A DNA stretch of 64,000 bases from Campanula takesimana (Eukaryota > Streptophyta > Magnoliopsida > Asterales > Campanulaceae), in the NCBI GenBank assembly GCA_026119855.1, contig JAOWBW010000764.1, positions 124,001 to 188,000 on the forward strand, written 5' to 3'. Shown piece after piece: positions 11,390 to 23,935 of the stretch; position 1 is the first letter of the stretch, and the number at the start of each line of letters is the position of its first letter. The notes below the pieces were generated by a model. It searched no databases, was not told the origin of the DNA, and worked only from the letters and a program-made list of their open reading frames with translations. Made by a program: the position numbers and the translations under genes.

Positions 11390-12905
11390 TGTTGGGTTTC
11401 CAAGTAACATGCGCAGCGGAATATAGCAATTAAAATTTTAAGAAACCAAACCCATGGATCCGTTCATATGATTAAATCAAATACAACAAGATGAATAAAG
11501 GATGAACTAACCCTTGATGGCTATCAAATTTTCTCTTGGTCTTTGGTGGAGATTTGAAGACTTGATCACGATCACAAAGCTTGAACACGAACTTTGAAGA
11601 TGATGATTTTCACCCTCTAGCGGTATCCACACTTCGAACGAATATCAAAGGAGCTTCTTTGATCTTGGTTGCTAGACCAATATTATGAAACACACTTTCA
11701 CAATATAATAAAGAACTATATGGAATTTATTTGTGAATTATTTTGTTCCTCAATCAATGATATCTTAGAACAAAATAAAATCTCTCTCAAACTCTTTGAG
11801 ACTCACAAAAGCACTTAGTTAATATGGTCTGGCCGAATTGGGGTTTTTATACACAATTAAGACCTATTCCAAATAGGTAACTTGTGCCAAAAATCTTTCC
11901 TAATCAAATTAGGAATTTTCCAACCGGCATACCGGGCGCCCGCCTGGTCCTACCCAGGCGCCCGCCTATTTGGACAGAAAGTCCAATTCCTTTCCGGCTT
12001 GTTCAGGCGCCCGCCTGGTGCAACCCAAGCGCCCGCTTGGTTGACCAGGAGGCCCAGAACTTTCCAGAAATTCCTTGGAAGTCCTCCGACCCTAAATTCC
12101 AATACAGTCCTTTTATTTAAGATTCGTTCTATTGTGTGTGACCCTCTAGGATTATACTAAGTTGTCAATGGGGTCAAACATGATCCCATAAGATATGATT
12201 AGGTTCTAGCAAACCGTCATACCTACCCAAATAGCATAACTAGATACAAGTTCGCATTCCTTTAGAATATGTCACAATCCCTTTGTCCACGATGTCATTG
12301 AACACAAGTCATGGTCAAACAGTCAACTTGTTTTGTTCAATACTTTCTCAATTCCGAATATGTTGATAATTCAAATGCTATTGATCCAATCAATCCATTT
12401 GAGTCCGGCCGAACATTTCATCAACATCATTCCTTCGAGGGGCCCAAGCTTTGCATCTTTCCGTGGAGGGACAAATCCATTTAGCTTATTATTCTTCCCA
12501 ACGGGAATCCGATTATGCCAATCATACCCTTTATAACAACCGTGTTAAGGTAGCGTTTGAATATGTCAAACACAATGTTCATCAAGTGGAAAACTATAAT
12601 AACTTCATGTCTAAGGATTCAAATGACATAACTAATATGAGATATATGTTCGACATAGACCATGACATAAATCTCATACAGCGGGTCATGTCCAGTACCT
12701 TGTTCCAAACAAGTACCCATAAATCTAACATGATCATCCCATGATCATTTAGCCTTTATACTAGTGCTTTAACAAGTACTAGGGACGGGGATTATTATAA
12801 GTAAACATGAACAACAATAATAATCAAAACATCTCTTCATTGATATGAAATAAATGATAATAATTACAACGTTTATTAAACGTGCCTAGGGCACCACTAC
12901 CAACA
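11390..12905 (-). repeat. 5' LTR of element C
   Basis: 1516 bp. It has the same GC-rich word cluster (11935-12041) and TATA box (11841-11851) as the 3' LTR. In the third word it keeps GGCGCCC where the 3' LTR has GGCACCC, a CpG transition. Confidence 0.92.
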
Positions 12906-12910
12906 AAAGG

Positions 12911-13944
12911 CGCAAAGGCGCAGGGTCTAACGCTGATGAACACACGCCTATCCCTACTGTGCTTCCAAAGAAATCAACTCATGCGCCTGTACTACCTCCA
13001 AAACCAACTCCAACTCCAGTTCCACTCACTTCTCATCAACAACAACTCAAAGATACCCTATCCTCTGCTCTTTTTGGTGACTTAAGTGAAGCACAAGTTG
13101 AGAGGGAGCCTGAACTATTCAAGAGGTACAAATCATCTACTGCGCCTGTGGCTCCTGCGCCTCCTTTAACAACAGAAGAACCCAATCAGGCAGATGAGAT
13201 TGCTGCCATTAAGGGGAGATAACGCGCATTGGCACTGACATCAGAGACAAACATTTCCTAACCCCTCAGTAATGGAGCGATGATATAGCTCAAATGAATG
13301 ACATGTTCAAAGACACACTTGTTGAGCTTCGTGAAAGAATTAGCGCAGGAATCAAGCTCACAGATGGTCAAGCCTTCATTGATGCTATTAAGAAAGTTGA
13401 AGCCAGTGTGGCTGCTGACATTAAGAAGTTGCTTAACTTAGTCACTGGTGAAAGTGATAAGTTAGTGGGTGTTATGGACAAGCTAAAGGAGATCAAGGAT
13501 GAGCTGCAAAATGCTTCAGACGCGCATATGACTTTTGCGCCTTCTACAAGCGCAGATTATGGCGCGCCTCTTAACTCTCGCTCCTTGCTTTCAAAGTTAG
13601 ATGTTTTGAAGGAGTTGATTGTTACTCATTTCAATGCTACGCATTCTAGTGCAGAAAGGCGCGCAGAAAGAACTTCAACCGACATTGTTTCCGCGCAAGC
13701 CTCTGTTGAAGCTAACCTTCAAGTGATTGCTGAAAATTTCTCACATCAGTAGGCTACTATTCAGTACTCTATGGATGAGTATCAGGACATCAATGTTGGT
13801 CATCTGTACTATATCAGAGATGGTGTTGCTGATACATTCTCAAATATCAATCGTATTCATCAACTTTCAAAGCAAATTCAGCGCTCAGTTTCAGAGATCG
13901 AAGAAGGATTAAAGGATGATGACGCGCCTCCTCCCAACCCTTAG
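12911..13944 (+). pseudogene. Late ORF of element B, right half
   Basis: Continues the B ORF after element C. A Pro-rich linker (about 12950-13060) is followed by a Ser/Thr/Pro stretch, then a TAA near 13222 and a frame change. Next comes an open segment from 13294 (152 codons) of charged, helical character with heptad-like spacing, ended by a CAG-to-TAG type stop at 13750. The frame then continues in register to a final TAG at about 13942-13944. The C-terminal helical region parallels the coiled-coil C-terminus of the A ORF. GCG-C alanine codons are again strongly overused (for example at 12908, 12983, 13141, 13529, 13560 and 13922). Function is unknown; a structural or env-like role in SIRE-type elements is only inferred from position. 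Confidence 0.5.
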
Positions 13945-14465
13945 TTCCCTTTGATTGTAAGTTGTTAGAATCTTTTTGAAGTTAGAAATCTTTGTTAGTG
14001 ATTCTAGTGCTTAAATGTTTTAGCACATCTTTTGTTTCTTTGTTCTGTTGAAAACTTGTAATCACCAACTATTATATTTCGAGTTTTAATGAGAACAAAG
14101 CATCACATTTATCAAACCTTGTTCATTCAAACTTCTTGTTTGTAGAACAATGAATATGTTGTATAAAATCATATGCATCATATTTGAACTGTTTCATATT
14201 TTCATGCATTGAGTTTAAACTTTGTTTAAACACATTTCAAAACTAAAACTCATATATCTTTTGAATGTGTTAAATTGTTGTTTCTATCTTTCCATTTGTA
14301 ATGTTTTATCTTTATTGGAATAGATTAGAAATCTATATCTTGGATTAGTGTGTGCATTAACTTGAGACATGATTTACCAATTTCGTTTATTTGGACATGT
14401 TATTATCAAGTATAGTGTTTGTCCCTGATATAGTAGGTAATGGCATCAATCAAATAGAGGGAGAT
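13945..14465 (+). other. 3' untranslated region and polypurine tract of element B
   Basis: AT-rich sequence without an open frame, ending in the purine run AGAGGGAGAT next to the LTR start at 14466. Confidence 0.6.
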
Positions 14466-14754
14466 TGCTGGGTATGCCCACTTATATCTCAGTTTTAATG
14501 TAATAGGATTGATTAGATTTGATTGATCCATCACCTATGTTTTATTTCATGGAATTTAGACCCACATGTAAGAAGTATTTATACGTCATTTTTTACGTAG
14601 TCCATTGTAATAGAATAGACTTAGGAATAGGGCAAGAATGTTAAGATTGAAGAAAATCACAATGCTGAGTTTGAGCCACGCGCCCCCTTGGCACGCGCAC
14701 ATGATCATGCACCTATTTTTGATCATGCGCCCCAGATGGCTCAATGCGCCTATG
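14466..14754 (+). repeat. 3' LTR of element B, left part
   Basis: Starts TGCTGGGTATG after the polypurine tract. From 14677 it carries GCGC-rich words (CACGCGCCCCC, GCACGCGC, ATGCGCCCC, ATGCGCC), the word type also spread through the B ORF. The LTR is cut at CTATG by element D. Confidence 0.7.
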
Positions 14755-15977
14755 TGTTAGTACCCGATCTGAAAATGAGTTTATTAGGGCTTTACCAAAA
14801 ATACAAGGACTTTATAGGAATTAGAAACCTTGTAAAGACTTGTCCCGGATTCCCGAAATACCTCATTTATGACAAAATCTATCAAAATAGGTAACTTATG
14901 GTTTCCTTAAAACCATGCAGAAACCCTAGCTTAAGAATCAAGTCAGCCAGCAGAATTGGCCACACGGCCAACCTTGCCACGCTTCAACCTTGGCCACGCG
15001 GCCACTCTTGTCACCGGCTTAAATCATGGCCAGGCGGCCAACCTTGCTCCGGATGATCTCAGCCGTCAGATCTTCCCCTCAGTTTACTATATAAACCAAT
15101 CTCAGCCTATTGGTTTAGGATCCAGAGTCTGAGAGCTTTAAGTCCGAATTTTAGAGTTCTTAAACACAATTTTGCTCCCTAATTAAGCATTCAAACACTC
15201 AAGGAGATCAAGGTTTATTTCTTACCAACATAGGTAAGTTTTCTAACTTTTTCTTCATGTTCTTGCATTATTTTTAATGTAGATCTTTTATATTCATGTT
15301 CTTACATGTTTATTCATAGTTTCTTCATGTGCTTTGCATGTCATTCATATGTTCATAATATGTTCTTCGCGTGTTCTTCGTGTTCATAGATTAAAACCTT
15401 ATTTATGCTATATTTAGGGTTGCGATCTTCATAATTGCATGTTATTTCATAGCCGATGATGATCTATGGTTCATCAACCCAATGATGATCTAGGAACTAT
15501 TTCTAAACCCTAAACTTTAGGTAATTACTCCCATGATCAATAATCCTCCCATGATGAATGTGATGAATGTTCATTGAGATCTCATTGATGGCATAGTCAT
15601 TATTCTAGGATGTGATCATCCTGCATGTTTCTTTCTCCTCCCTCTTCATTATGCATGATCCCTATTCTCTCTCCACATTCTAATTATGTGCGAACTACGC
15701 TGACCTGAGCTTCTCACATTGAGAGGAACGTAGGCAATCTTCGGATCCGGTCTAAATCACTAACACACTACTAACACATTCATCATGATAGAAAGACCGA
15801 TCAATTCGGGCAATATGAGTGATAACGTTCAATATTCTTCTCTTGTTGTAATTTGACCCCCGAACCCACTGAAAATGCTTTTTTCAATGTTTTGGCTTTA
15901 ATTAAAATGGCGTGGCGACTCTCATAATTTTAATGTTGCTATGAATATATTCCCAAATTCGAACACACGTATTCACA
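14755..15977 (+). repeat. 5' LTR of element D
   Basis: Three GC-rich words GGCCACACGGCC, GGCCACGCGGCC and GGCCAGGCGGCC (14958-14969, 14992-15003, 15028-15039) are followed by a TATA box at 15088-15095. The hairpin module CTACG...CGTAG is at 15691-15752. Ends ATTCACA. Confidence 0.92.
15088..15095 (+). promoter_or_regulatory. TATA box in the LTR of D
   Basis: TATATAAA, about 50 bp after the last GC-rich word; repeated in the right LTR at 26557-26564. Confidence 0.5.
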
Positions 15978-15978
15978 G

Positions 15979-15996
15979 TGGCGACTCTGCTGGGGA
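15979..15996 (+). other. Primer binding site of D (tRNA-Arg type)
   Basis: TGGCGACTCTGCTGGGGA, one base after the LTR. It fits the complement of plant tRNA-Arg 3' ends (with CCA) except for two central positions, as is usual in Tat/Ogre elements; the tRNA assignment is from memory. Confidence 0.7.
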
Positions 15997-16055
15997 CTGC
16001 TTTGAAACTTTTTCAAACTTAGTGGGTCTAACTTTCGTCACATCATGATGCTTGC

Positions 16056-16265
16056 CATGTTTACACATGCACACACTCTCCATGTTTATACATGCACACA
16101 CCTGCCATGTTTACACATGCACGCAACTGCCATGTTTATACATGCACGCACCTGCCATGTTTACAAATGCACGCACCTGCCATGTTTACACATGCACGCA
16201 CCTGCCATGTTTACACATGCACACACCTTCCATGTTTACACATGCACACTTGCCATGTTTTCACG
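16056..16265 (+). repeat. 25-bp tandem repeat in the leader of D
   Basis: About eight units of CATGTTTACACATGCACGCACCTGC-like sequence, followed by two degenerate units to about 16320. The apparent open frames across it are Cys/His-rich products of the repeat, not genes. Confidence 0.9.
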
Positions 16266-16412
16266 TGCCCCCTACAGTTAAGCCATGTTTACACATGCAC
16301 CCGTGCACTCCGCCATGTTAATACTTGTACCTTGTACCTTGTACCATGTACCCTTGTTATCTTCGCTTTAGTATTAGGGTCAAACAAAACTATGCTATGC
16401 TCCCTTGTACAT

Positions 16413-16445
<33 letters not shown>
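16413..16445 (+). repeat. (CT)n microsatellite
   Basis: Pure CT dinucleotide run of about 32 bp in the leader of D. Confidence 0.9.
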
Positions 16446-16447
<2 letters not shown>

Positions 16448-16911
16448 GCATTGCATCGCATCATTCAAACGTTCAAAGCTTCTCTCTTTTCTCCCTAAAA
16501 AGAATTAGTTTCTTGCCTCACACTACCACTAGTCCATGTCAGCACTGCACATGTCCCTATCACCCGGAGTATTCGATGTGTGGGACTGCCGCCCTCTTTT
16601 CGAGTCACTCGTCTACTCCACTCACCGTGTACGTTCCGCGAGCTGTGGGAACCTTTTATCCTACCCATGTCAACCCACACATAGAGATTAGGACACTCCT
16701 TAGACCAACCATTTAGGATGTAAATAAATGCAAAAATTTTCGCAAAATAAAATGTGCATTGCATCTAGGCGACCTCTAAGGTCCATCGCTCACCCCTTGG
16801 GCCATCTATCAAAACTCCTCATATTGGCCTATCTAGGTTACCTACCCATCATTGCGATCCATTTGGGTCTACCCTTCATCTCGACCCGCTTTGGTAAAAA
16901 TCCCACCATCC

Positions 16912-18060
16912 TTTGACCTCTTAGGACAACTTTATCTACCTTTGACCTCTTAGGTCAACCTTTGACTGCCTAGGTCAACCTTCCCAACCTTTGACCTCCT
17001 AGGTCAACCTTATCTACCTTTGACCTCTTAGGTCAACCTTTGACCCCTTAGGTCAACCTTATCCGCCTTTCACCTCTTAGTTCTACCCTTGACCGCCTAG
17101 GTCAACTTTATCCGCCTCCGACCTCTTAGGTCAACCATTGACCTCCTAGGTCAACCTTATCACCTTTGACCCCTTAGGTCAACTTTATCAACCTCCGACC
17201 TCTTAGGTCAACCCTCGACCACCTAGTTCAACCTTATCACCTCAGACCCCTTAGGTCAACCCTTGACCTCCTAGGTCAACCTTATGACCTCCGACCCCTT
17301 AGGTCAACCCTTGACCTCCTAGGTCAACCTTATCACCTTTGACCTCTTAGGTCAACCTTTGACCCCCTCGGTCAACATTATCACCCGTTGACCTCTTAGG
17401 TCAACCTTTGACCTCCTAGGTCAACCCAATCACCGTCGACCTCTTAGGTCAAACTTGGACTCGTAGGGCAACCTTATCCGTCTTCGACCTCTTAGGTCAA
17501 TCTTTGATTCCATAGGTGAACCCAATTACCTTTGGTCCTAACCCGCTTAGGTCAAACCGTCATCTTGACCCACCTAGGTCATGATTTGACTCACCGTCGT
17601 CCAGACCAACCTAGGTCAACCCGTTTAGGTCCACACACCATCCTTGACCCATTTAGGTCAACTTGTTCGTCTTAGGTTAAAACTACCCCTTCACCTTTGA
17701 CCCGTCAAGGTCACCCCGTGACCCGCTTAGGTCGACTTACCTATCTTGGATCCATCTAGGTCAATCTCCAACCTTCCTTAGTCCACCAACCCGAATAGGT
17801 CAACCTTAGACCAACTTAGGTCAAGCCATGTCTATCCCGCTTAGATCATCCCATAGGCAAACCGCTACAACCCGCTATCTTGATTCATTCACCATATAGG
17901 TCAATCCAACCCTTCTCATTTAGGTCGACCTATCCTTTACCCATCTAGGTCAACCCACCATTATCGTCGCATCCTAGCTTGAACCATTTCTTGTCTCAAA
18001 CCTTAGGTCAAACCTTAGGTCAAATTTAGGTCAAACCTTAAGTCAAACCTTACCCGATTC
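16912..18060 (+). repeat. TGACC/AGGTCAAC minisatellite of D
   Basis: More than 1.1 kb of units of about 18-25 bp of the type TTTGACCTCTTAGGTCAACC, degenerating towards the right. Each unit has a TGACC...GGTCA inverted repeat. The minus-strand version begins at about 63660 in element F. Confidence 0.9.
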
Positions 18061-18372
18061 CTATAGGTCTTCCTCACCCATGCTTGACTACAGACCGAGT
18101 CATCTCCCTCTTTTTGACCCCTATGGTCATCTCCCACCTCTTTTTAAAAGTCTAACTTGATTCGAACTACGGCGACCTGAGCCTCTTATTGCGTGGGACC
18201 TCTCCCTCATGATAAGGGGAACGTAGGCAACTTCGGCCCGGTCAAACTTTCAATTTTTTACCAAAATGCATTTAAAAAATGTGGAGACCGACTCTTTTCC
18301 AAAAAATGATTTTATAACGATGCCTTATCATTAAATACGAATCTAATTCTTTCATGACTAGAGTTCTGCATC

Positions 18373-18938
18373 ATGTCGGCTGCAAGGAACATCGAAGTTG
18401 CAACTGAAGCTGCTACCCAAGATCCCGAGACAATCCTCTACACCGGTACTGCTCTCAGTAAGCAGGCATCCCACTTCGAAGCCATCCTCGATGAACAAGC
18501 AATCCACTTTAAGGCCATTCTCAACGAGCAAGCAACACACTTTCAGAAGGAGATGCATAAGACCCTAAGAGATATCGAGAGGCGCCATTTGTCTGACATT
18601 CGTGGCGTTTATGATTACCTCAGCCGAGTTCTCCCTCTTGCTCAATGTCAACACCCGTACGCTCCTCAAATGTACGGGCCGCCACAGACTTTCCCCGTCG
18701 GGATGCCTTAGGTATGCCGTTAGCCAAATTCTTCAAAGGTTTGGTTCGAGCCGGCAAGTTGGCTCCTCTACTCAACTATGAACCAAACAGGGTAAGACCA
18801 GACTTGGATCCCTCCAAATACTGCAAATACCACCAGTACATTTGGCATGACACTGAAGGTTGCCTCCAATTGAAAAGGAAGATCCAAAGCCTCATTGATA
18901 GCGGAGCCATCACCCGCGATAGGAATGCATGGGCGTGA
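18373..18938 (+). pseudogene. Mini-gag of element D (coiled N-terminus plus CHHC zinc knuckle), frameshifted
   Basis: The frame from the Met at 18373 encodes a 113-residue segment with an internal repeat (EQA.HF.AIL-type units at residues about 30-60), probably helical. It ends at a TAG near 18709. The following frame (about 18705-18938) carries the nucleocapsid-like motif CKYHQYIWHDTEGC (C-X2-H-X4-H-X4-C), then a basic helix (LQLKRKIQSLIDSG). Compared with element F, D has lost about 90 bp at the join, which causes the frame change, and has Trp where F and G have Gly in the knuckle. The knuckle and its context match Tat-lineage gag. The central capsid-like Retrotrans_gag domain (seen in G) is absent. 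An intact version would be only about 230 residues. Role by family: RNA binding and particle formation. Confidence 0.75.
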
Positions 18939-18953
18939 GCAAAGTCCAAACAA

Positions 18954-20830
18954 GAAAGAGCAAACTGGGGCTACCTCTTTTAAATAATAAATAAAAAAGG
19001 GTCATTCAGTCTTCGTAGGTTCTAGAGTGTCTTTAGTCAAAAGTCCACCTTGGACTATTTTTTTTTCTTTAGTAAAGGTCCACCCCGGATTAGTCATTTT
19101 TCTTTCAAATAATAAAAGAGTCTTTATTTCTTTTCTCTCTAGACTTGAGACATAATCTTGCATAAATCAATTCCATGAAAATTGTCTTATTCACCATCTT
19201 CACTTGATTGCTATATCTTTATATGATGAATTAATCTTAATCTTACTCATTAATGACGACTCATTAAAAGGTAAATGGACCCACAAACCATTCACATAAC
19301 TAAGTAAACGATTAATCCCAAAATAACAAATGCTTCGATCAATTGGGATGAACGAATCACTTTCTCTTCTCTCTACATTCTACCCCCATACACTCTCTCT
19401 ATACACTCACCCCTTGTACACACTTCATGTTCACTCTCTATATACACCTTCTCCCATACACTATCCTCAAACGCCTCTCATCCCCACCATTAGACCCCTT
19501 TTTATAAGGTCGTGACAAAGAAGTGGACTGCGGTTGCTCATCATCAAATAGACATCCATGCTGCCACAATTTAAAGGGTTGGTTTCTTCCCTTCATGAGT
19601 ACTACATGCCGTTACACTGGGGTTGTCCGTATTCCATCGCAAATGTAAGACAAGCGCACGAAGTCATTCATGCCATTAATTGGTTCACGTGATAATCCAA
19701 TGGAGCTCTACCAGAAAAAATCAAGGGGCTAGGATGCCCGCCGCCAGCAAAAGGCCGCTTGAACTATAAAGAGGCTACCTCGCAATCGAGAGAGGCGAAA
19801 GCAAACTAGGGGCTCGTCTTGCCCAATGTTTCATGTACAAATATATAAAAAAGGCTCGCTAGGTTGAAACCCAAAAGGGAAACCTAGGCAAAAGTTAGAG
19901 CATTGCACCAAAAAGAAGCCCGCTAGGTTGAAAACCCGAAAGGGCGGCCTAGGCAAAAAAGGGTGTGCACAAAGAGATAAAATAAAAAAAAATAAAGAAA
20001 AATAGAAGGGGCTATCACCATAGAAAAGTAAAAGTCCCATTTTATTTTCACTTCAAATGTTCTATTTTTCTTTCTTTCCCTACAAAGAAGATTAACGCGG
20101 TAGCAGCAGCCATGACAACTACACTGGAGCAATCCACCGCAATGAGCTGCAATGAAGCAATCCAAAGCAACAAGCTACAACGGAGCAACCTATCGCGACA
20201 AATGAACCTCATACTCAAACCCAACTCCATCATCAGCCAGTACATCCCCGAACTACGCGGACCTGAGCTCCTCACCTTGAGAAGAACGTAGGCAACCTCC
20301 CGGTTCGGTCCAAAATATACACAACCCACCTCGAGCCAATTTTCTTTCTCTTCTCTCTTCCCCCATATTTCTACTCCTGACTTCTTCACTCACAATTGAT
20401 CAAAACATTTATTAATTTGAGGCTACTTGTTTACCAATTAACCATAACTCATTAACTAATCAACGAGGTCCATTCTCGAGCAATCAAATGAGAATCTTGA
20501 ATAAAACAATTTTCAAATGTCTCGACAAGTCTTCCGTTCTACAATCTAGGAAAGAGCTAAACACTTACTTTCTGTTAAGAAGGGGCTTCCTCCCTTTTGT
20601 ACATATATACACTCAGTTGCCCAAAGAGTCAAAATGTGAAGTACTATCTCTCTCTCTCTTACTCTCCCCCAAAATGCCCCCGCATGTTTTCAAACAATTC
20701 TTTTTTCCTTTTTTGAGTCGACTGAATGATTTCAAAAAAAAAATAAAAAAAATGATGATGACGCAAAAGAGATGCTCGCTAGATTGAAAACCCGAAAGGG
20801 CGGTCTAGGCAGAAAAAAGGGTGCGTCTTA
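18954..20830 (+). other. Non-coding internal region of D with CCTAGG hairpin units
   Basis: No gene. It contains three copies of a module of about 34 bp that begins GCTAGGTTGAAAACCCGAAA and ends GGGCGGCCTAGGC (about 19856, 19920 and 20779), each an inverted repeat. One CTACG...CGTAG hairpin module lies at 20249-20310. The same modules are in F at about 60870-61840. Confidence 0.6.
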
Positions 20831-20859
20831 AAGGAGGTAGGATACCCCGCTCTACACCC

Positions 20860-21125
20860 TTATCGAACTAGGGCTTCCCTAACAGAATGGGTCGACTATG
20901 TGGTTTCTCGGAGAATATTGAGGCTTCGATAAGCACATACTTAGAAGAAGGGCATCCCTCATCATCAAGCTCGACGTAGAATTTCTCAAAGGAGGGAGGG
21001 TACCCGCTCACCAAATTAGATAATCCCCAACGGAATGGGTCGACTATGTGGTTTCCCAGAGAATACCGAGGCGTCAACAAGGATACACTTAGAAGAAGGG
21101 CACCCCTCATCGTCAAACTCGGCAC
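20860..21125 (+). repeat. Direct duplication of about 148 bp in D
   Basis: GAATGGGTCGACTATGTGGT at about 20884 and again at about 21032, with conserved sequence after each. The open frame on the minus strand reflects the duplication only. F has the counterpart near 60570-60840. Confidence 0.7.
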
Positions 21126-21339
21126 GTGACAAACTCTTTGAATTGGTTAGAATCGTAATTAATTATAAAGCATCTTTATAAAGTCATAACACTTTCAAAA
21201 GTTTTCTCTTCCACGACACTTTGTTTACAAACCCGCACTCTCGGTCTCCACAAAATTTGTATAAACCTCCTCGGTCCACTCTGAGACCCATCTTTGTGAT
21301 TCTTGAACCGACTCGGTCCTTCACCCTATTTCCTACACA

Positions 21340-22060
21340 ATAGGATACCCTTAGGTCCCAACCTACCTGGTTCAAAACCTTAGGTCCCAAGCCTACCCGG
21401 TCAGTCTTGCCTAAGTTACACCATAAAATCTCTAGGTCCCGAGCCTACCCGATCAGTCTTACCTAGGTCCCAAACCTACCCGGTGAGTCTTACCTAGGTT
21501 ACATCATAACCTCTTAGCTCGACCTTCCGCAAGTTCGTAGCATGACCCCTTCGGCCTCAAACTGGTTCTACCCAAAACTTCAGGCCTTAAACCAGTTAAC
21601 CAAAGCCAAATCCTTAGGGTGACCCATTAGGTCCCGAACCTACCGGTCCCGAGCCTACCCGATCTCCTAGATCTCAAACCTACCAACACATACTCATCCT
21701 TACCTTGTATAAGCAATAGCTCTCTTACCCTCCTAGGTCCAACCTCTTAGGTCTACTCAGTCTAACCTGTTGAGCGATCCTTTAGATCCCAAGACCACTC
21801 GAGTCTACCAATCGCCTATCTTTTAAGTCTCTAGCATATCCGATCCACACATTAGGTCTCAACTCCTAAACCCTTTAGATCACAAAACTGTCCACTCTCT
21901 AGGTCTATAACCTTAGACCTCCACCCTTTGGACTCTTTAATTCCCAAGCCTACTTGGTCCGACTAAAAGCGACACATCTACGTCTCCCGACTCTCTTCAT
22001 GTCTAAGCCATGACCCTACCACTCTTAAACCTACCAAGTACCAACCTAGTGTCACCCATT
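21340..22060 (+). repeat. Degenerate TAGGTCCC.AGCCTACCCGG array of D
   Basis: Irregular repeats of TAGGTCCCGAGCCTACCCGG-type units with CAGTCTTACC linkers, fading after 22000. Counterpart in F at about 59900-60350. Confidence 0.75.
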
Positions 22061-22789
22061 AGCCTCAAAAGACTTCCTAGTCTGACCTTCAACCCCTTAA
22101 GGACTCTAACCTACTTAATCCAAGCCGAGTCCAAACCTCGCCACCTACAAGGTCCACCCTTGAACTCAATGGATCTCAAACATCGCTCCCCCGACGAGTC
22201 CAAACCTTGAACCTGCTCAAAACACATAGGATCTCCTGCGCACCGCGACATGCCTTAAGGATCTCAAAACCCATCCGGTCAAGACTCTTGTCCTTAGCAC
22301 CTCTGGTCCCATCCCTAACCTACCTTCACAATTGCCAAACGAGCTTAGTCACACGCATGACCTCTAAGACAAAATTAAGTCCTAAGCATACCCAATCCAA
22401 CTTAGGCACCTATTGTACTCGAGCAAAGTCTTGGACACTCAATCCCTTTACCTAAAGCGCCAACATGGTCACATGTCCAGACCCATTTCTCGCACATGGC
22501 TCACACCTAGCACACCTTAGAGCCCAAACCCGACATGCGTATTAGGTACTAGGATCACCCAATCCCAATCCATTGCTCCTTGGCCGACCTCAAGCCTGCT
22601 TGGTCCTAATCCATAACGTGGTTTCTCTAGGACAAAAGACTTACCCGCTTGAAATCCTTATGTCCCAACGCTACCCTGCCTAGCCTTCGATCTCCTAGAT
22701 CTCACGCCTACCATTCCATTAGGCCCCGATCTCCTTAACACATGTCTGAGTCTTACCCTAGCTAAACCCTAGAACTTTAGCCTAGGTCT
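22061..22789 (+). other. Low-similarity continuation of the D arrays, no gene
   Basis: C-rich sequence with scattered CCTA/GGTC phrases, apparently the decayed remains of the neighbouring arrays. No credible open frame. Confidence 0.5.
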
Positions 22790-23620
22790 AATCTTTCGAG
22801 CCTATCCAGCCACGAGGTATCAAGCTCATTTGCCCCAAACCGCAACACTCTTAGACCTCAAACTTGCTCGGTCTAAACCAAGACAAACCTTCAAATGCGT
22901 TCTCCCCAAACCCTAGCCTCAAGCTTAGGTAGTCACATATCCTTAAGCGTAGGAAACCGCAACATCCTCTTTAACCCTAGCCCAAGTTCTAGGGAATTTC
23001 CAAAGCCCCGCATGCAACATCATTTCCAAATTCCCGAAACCCTAGTCTCGAAACCTAGGAAATTTACAATCTTAATCCCCCGTCTTATTGAACCCTAACC
23101 CAAAACCTAGGATACAATGCCCTGTCCAAAACATAATCAACCCTAGCCTCAGGCCTAGGAAGCCGCATTCGCTCTAAACCATAGCCTCAAGCCTAGGAAG
23201 TCACAACCTTTCCAACTCCCAGCCTTATGTCTAAAAGACAACGCCTTTGCAACCTCTGAGCCTACCACAACTCCAAGCCCTAGCCTCCTAGACCTAGGAA
23301 ATTCCTAAACCCTAGTCCCAAACCTAGGAGAGTCATGGTCCTTAAACACCAGTTTCCAAACCCTTGTTCGAAACCCTAACATCTAGGAAGTTCCCAAACC
23401 TCAACCTTTCCAAGCCCTAGCACTAAGCCTAGGATAGAATACTTTCCTCATGCTTAAATAAACTCCAATCCCTAGCCCGTAAGCCTAGAAAACCCACATT
23501 ATCTCTAAGACATAATCTAAAGCCCAAGAAGCCGTGACATCTTTGGCATCCCTATCTCAAGATTAGGAGATCACCATCTTCCTTATTCCCTTTCCTTAAA
23601 AAAGCCTTAGGTCCTACCTC
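22790..23620 (+). repeat. CCCTAGCCTCAAGCCTAGGAA array of D
   Basis: Units of about 30-50 bp built on AACCCTAGCC...GCCTAGGAA. Counterpart in F at about 57540-58800, where it is longer and more regular. CCCTA also resembles the plant telomere unit CCCTAAA, but no pure telomere run is present. Confidence 0.8.
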
Positions 23621-23779
23621 TAGGCAACCAAGAAAAATGTCCCTTACCTAACACCTTGGTCTCAATGGCTCGTAGCCTCATTCCCTCCTAAATTAGGATA
23701 AGCGGAACCCAGATCATGTTCCCCATATTAGCAACTCCCTGAGAGTCCATCTCCTTCGCGTTTCCTTAAAGGTCCTTTG

Positions 23780-23935
23780 CCCTTGTGACTCACCAAAGAG
23801 TCCCTTGTGACTCCCCGAGAGTCTATCACCTTTGTGACTCCCCGAGAGTCCGTCACCCTTGTGACTCCCCGAGAGTCTATCACCTTTGTGACTCCCCGAG
23901 AGTTCATCCCGTTTGCGACTTCATAACAATCCATC
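23780..23935 (+). repeat. 30-bp tandem repeat TTGTGACTCCCCGAGAGTC of D
   Basis: About five units; reading frames across it are repeat artefacts. Counterpart in F at about 57100-57300. Confidence 0.9.

Larger units (their letters stand above)
4386..12905 (-). mobile_element. Element C: complete Angela-like Ty1/copia retrotransposon
   Basis: An 8.5-kb element has two 1.5-kb LTRs (4386-5902 and 11390-12905), both TGTTGG...CCAACA in the element sense. A purine tract lies next to the left LTR, a tRNA-Met primer site next to the right one, and one long gag-pol ORF reads leftward. It is flanked by a perfect 5-bp target duplication, AAAGG, at 4381-4385 and 12906-12910. Removing it restores the sequence of B. 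The LTRs differ at about a dozen positions plus a one-base indel by eye, so the insertion is young. LTR length, termini and the first bases of the LTR resemble the Angela/BARE-1 group; that lineage call is from memory of family features and would need an RT tree. Confidence 0.93.

Noticed and set aside
16045..16508. Three overlapping open frames of 78-138 codons, Cys/His-rich, resembling zinc-binding proteins
   Set aside because: They read through the 25-bp tandem repeat in all three frames; 25 is not a multiple of 3, so each frame cycles through the same peptides. No start context or homology.
22790..23570. CCCTAG/CCCTAA-rich stretch as an interstitial telomere
   Set aside because: The repeat is a longer CCTAGG-based unit; no run of exact CCCTAAA heptamers is present.
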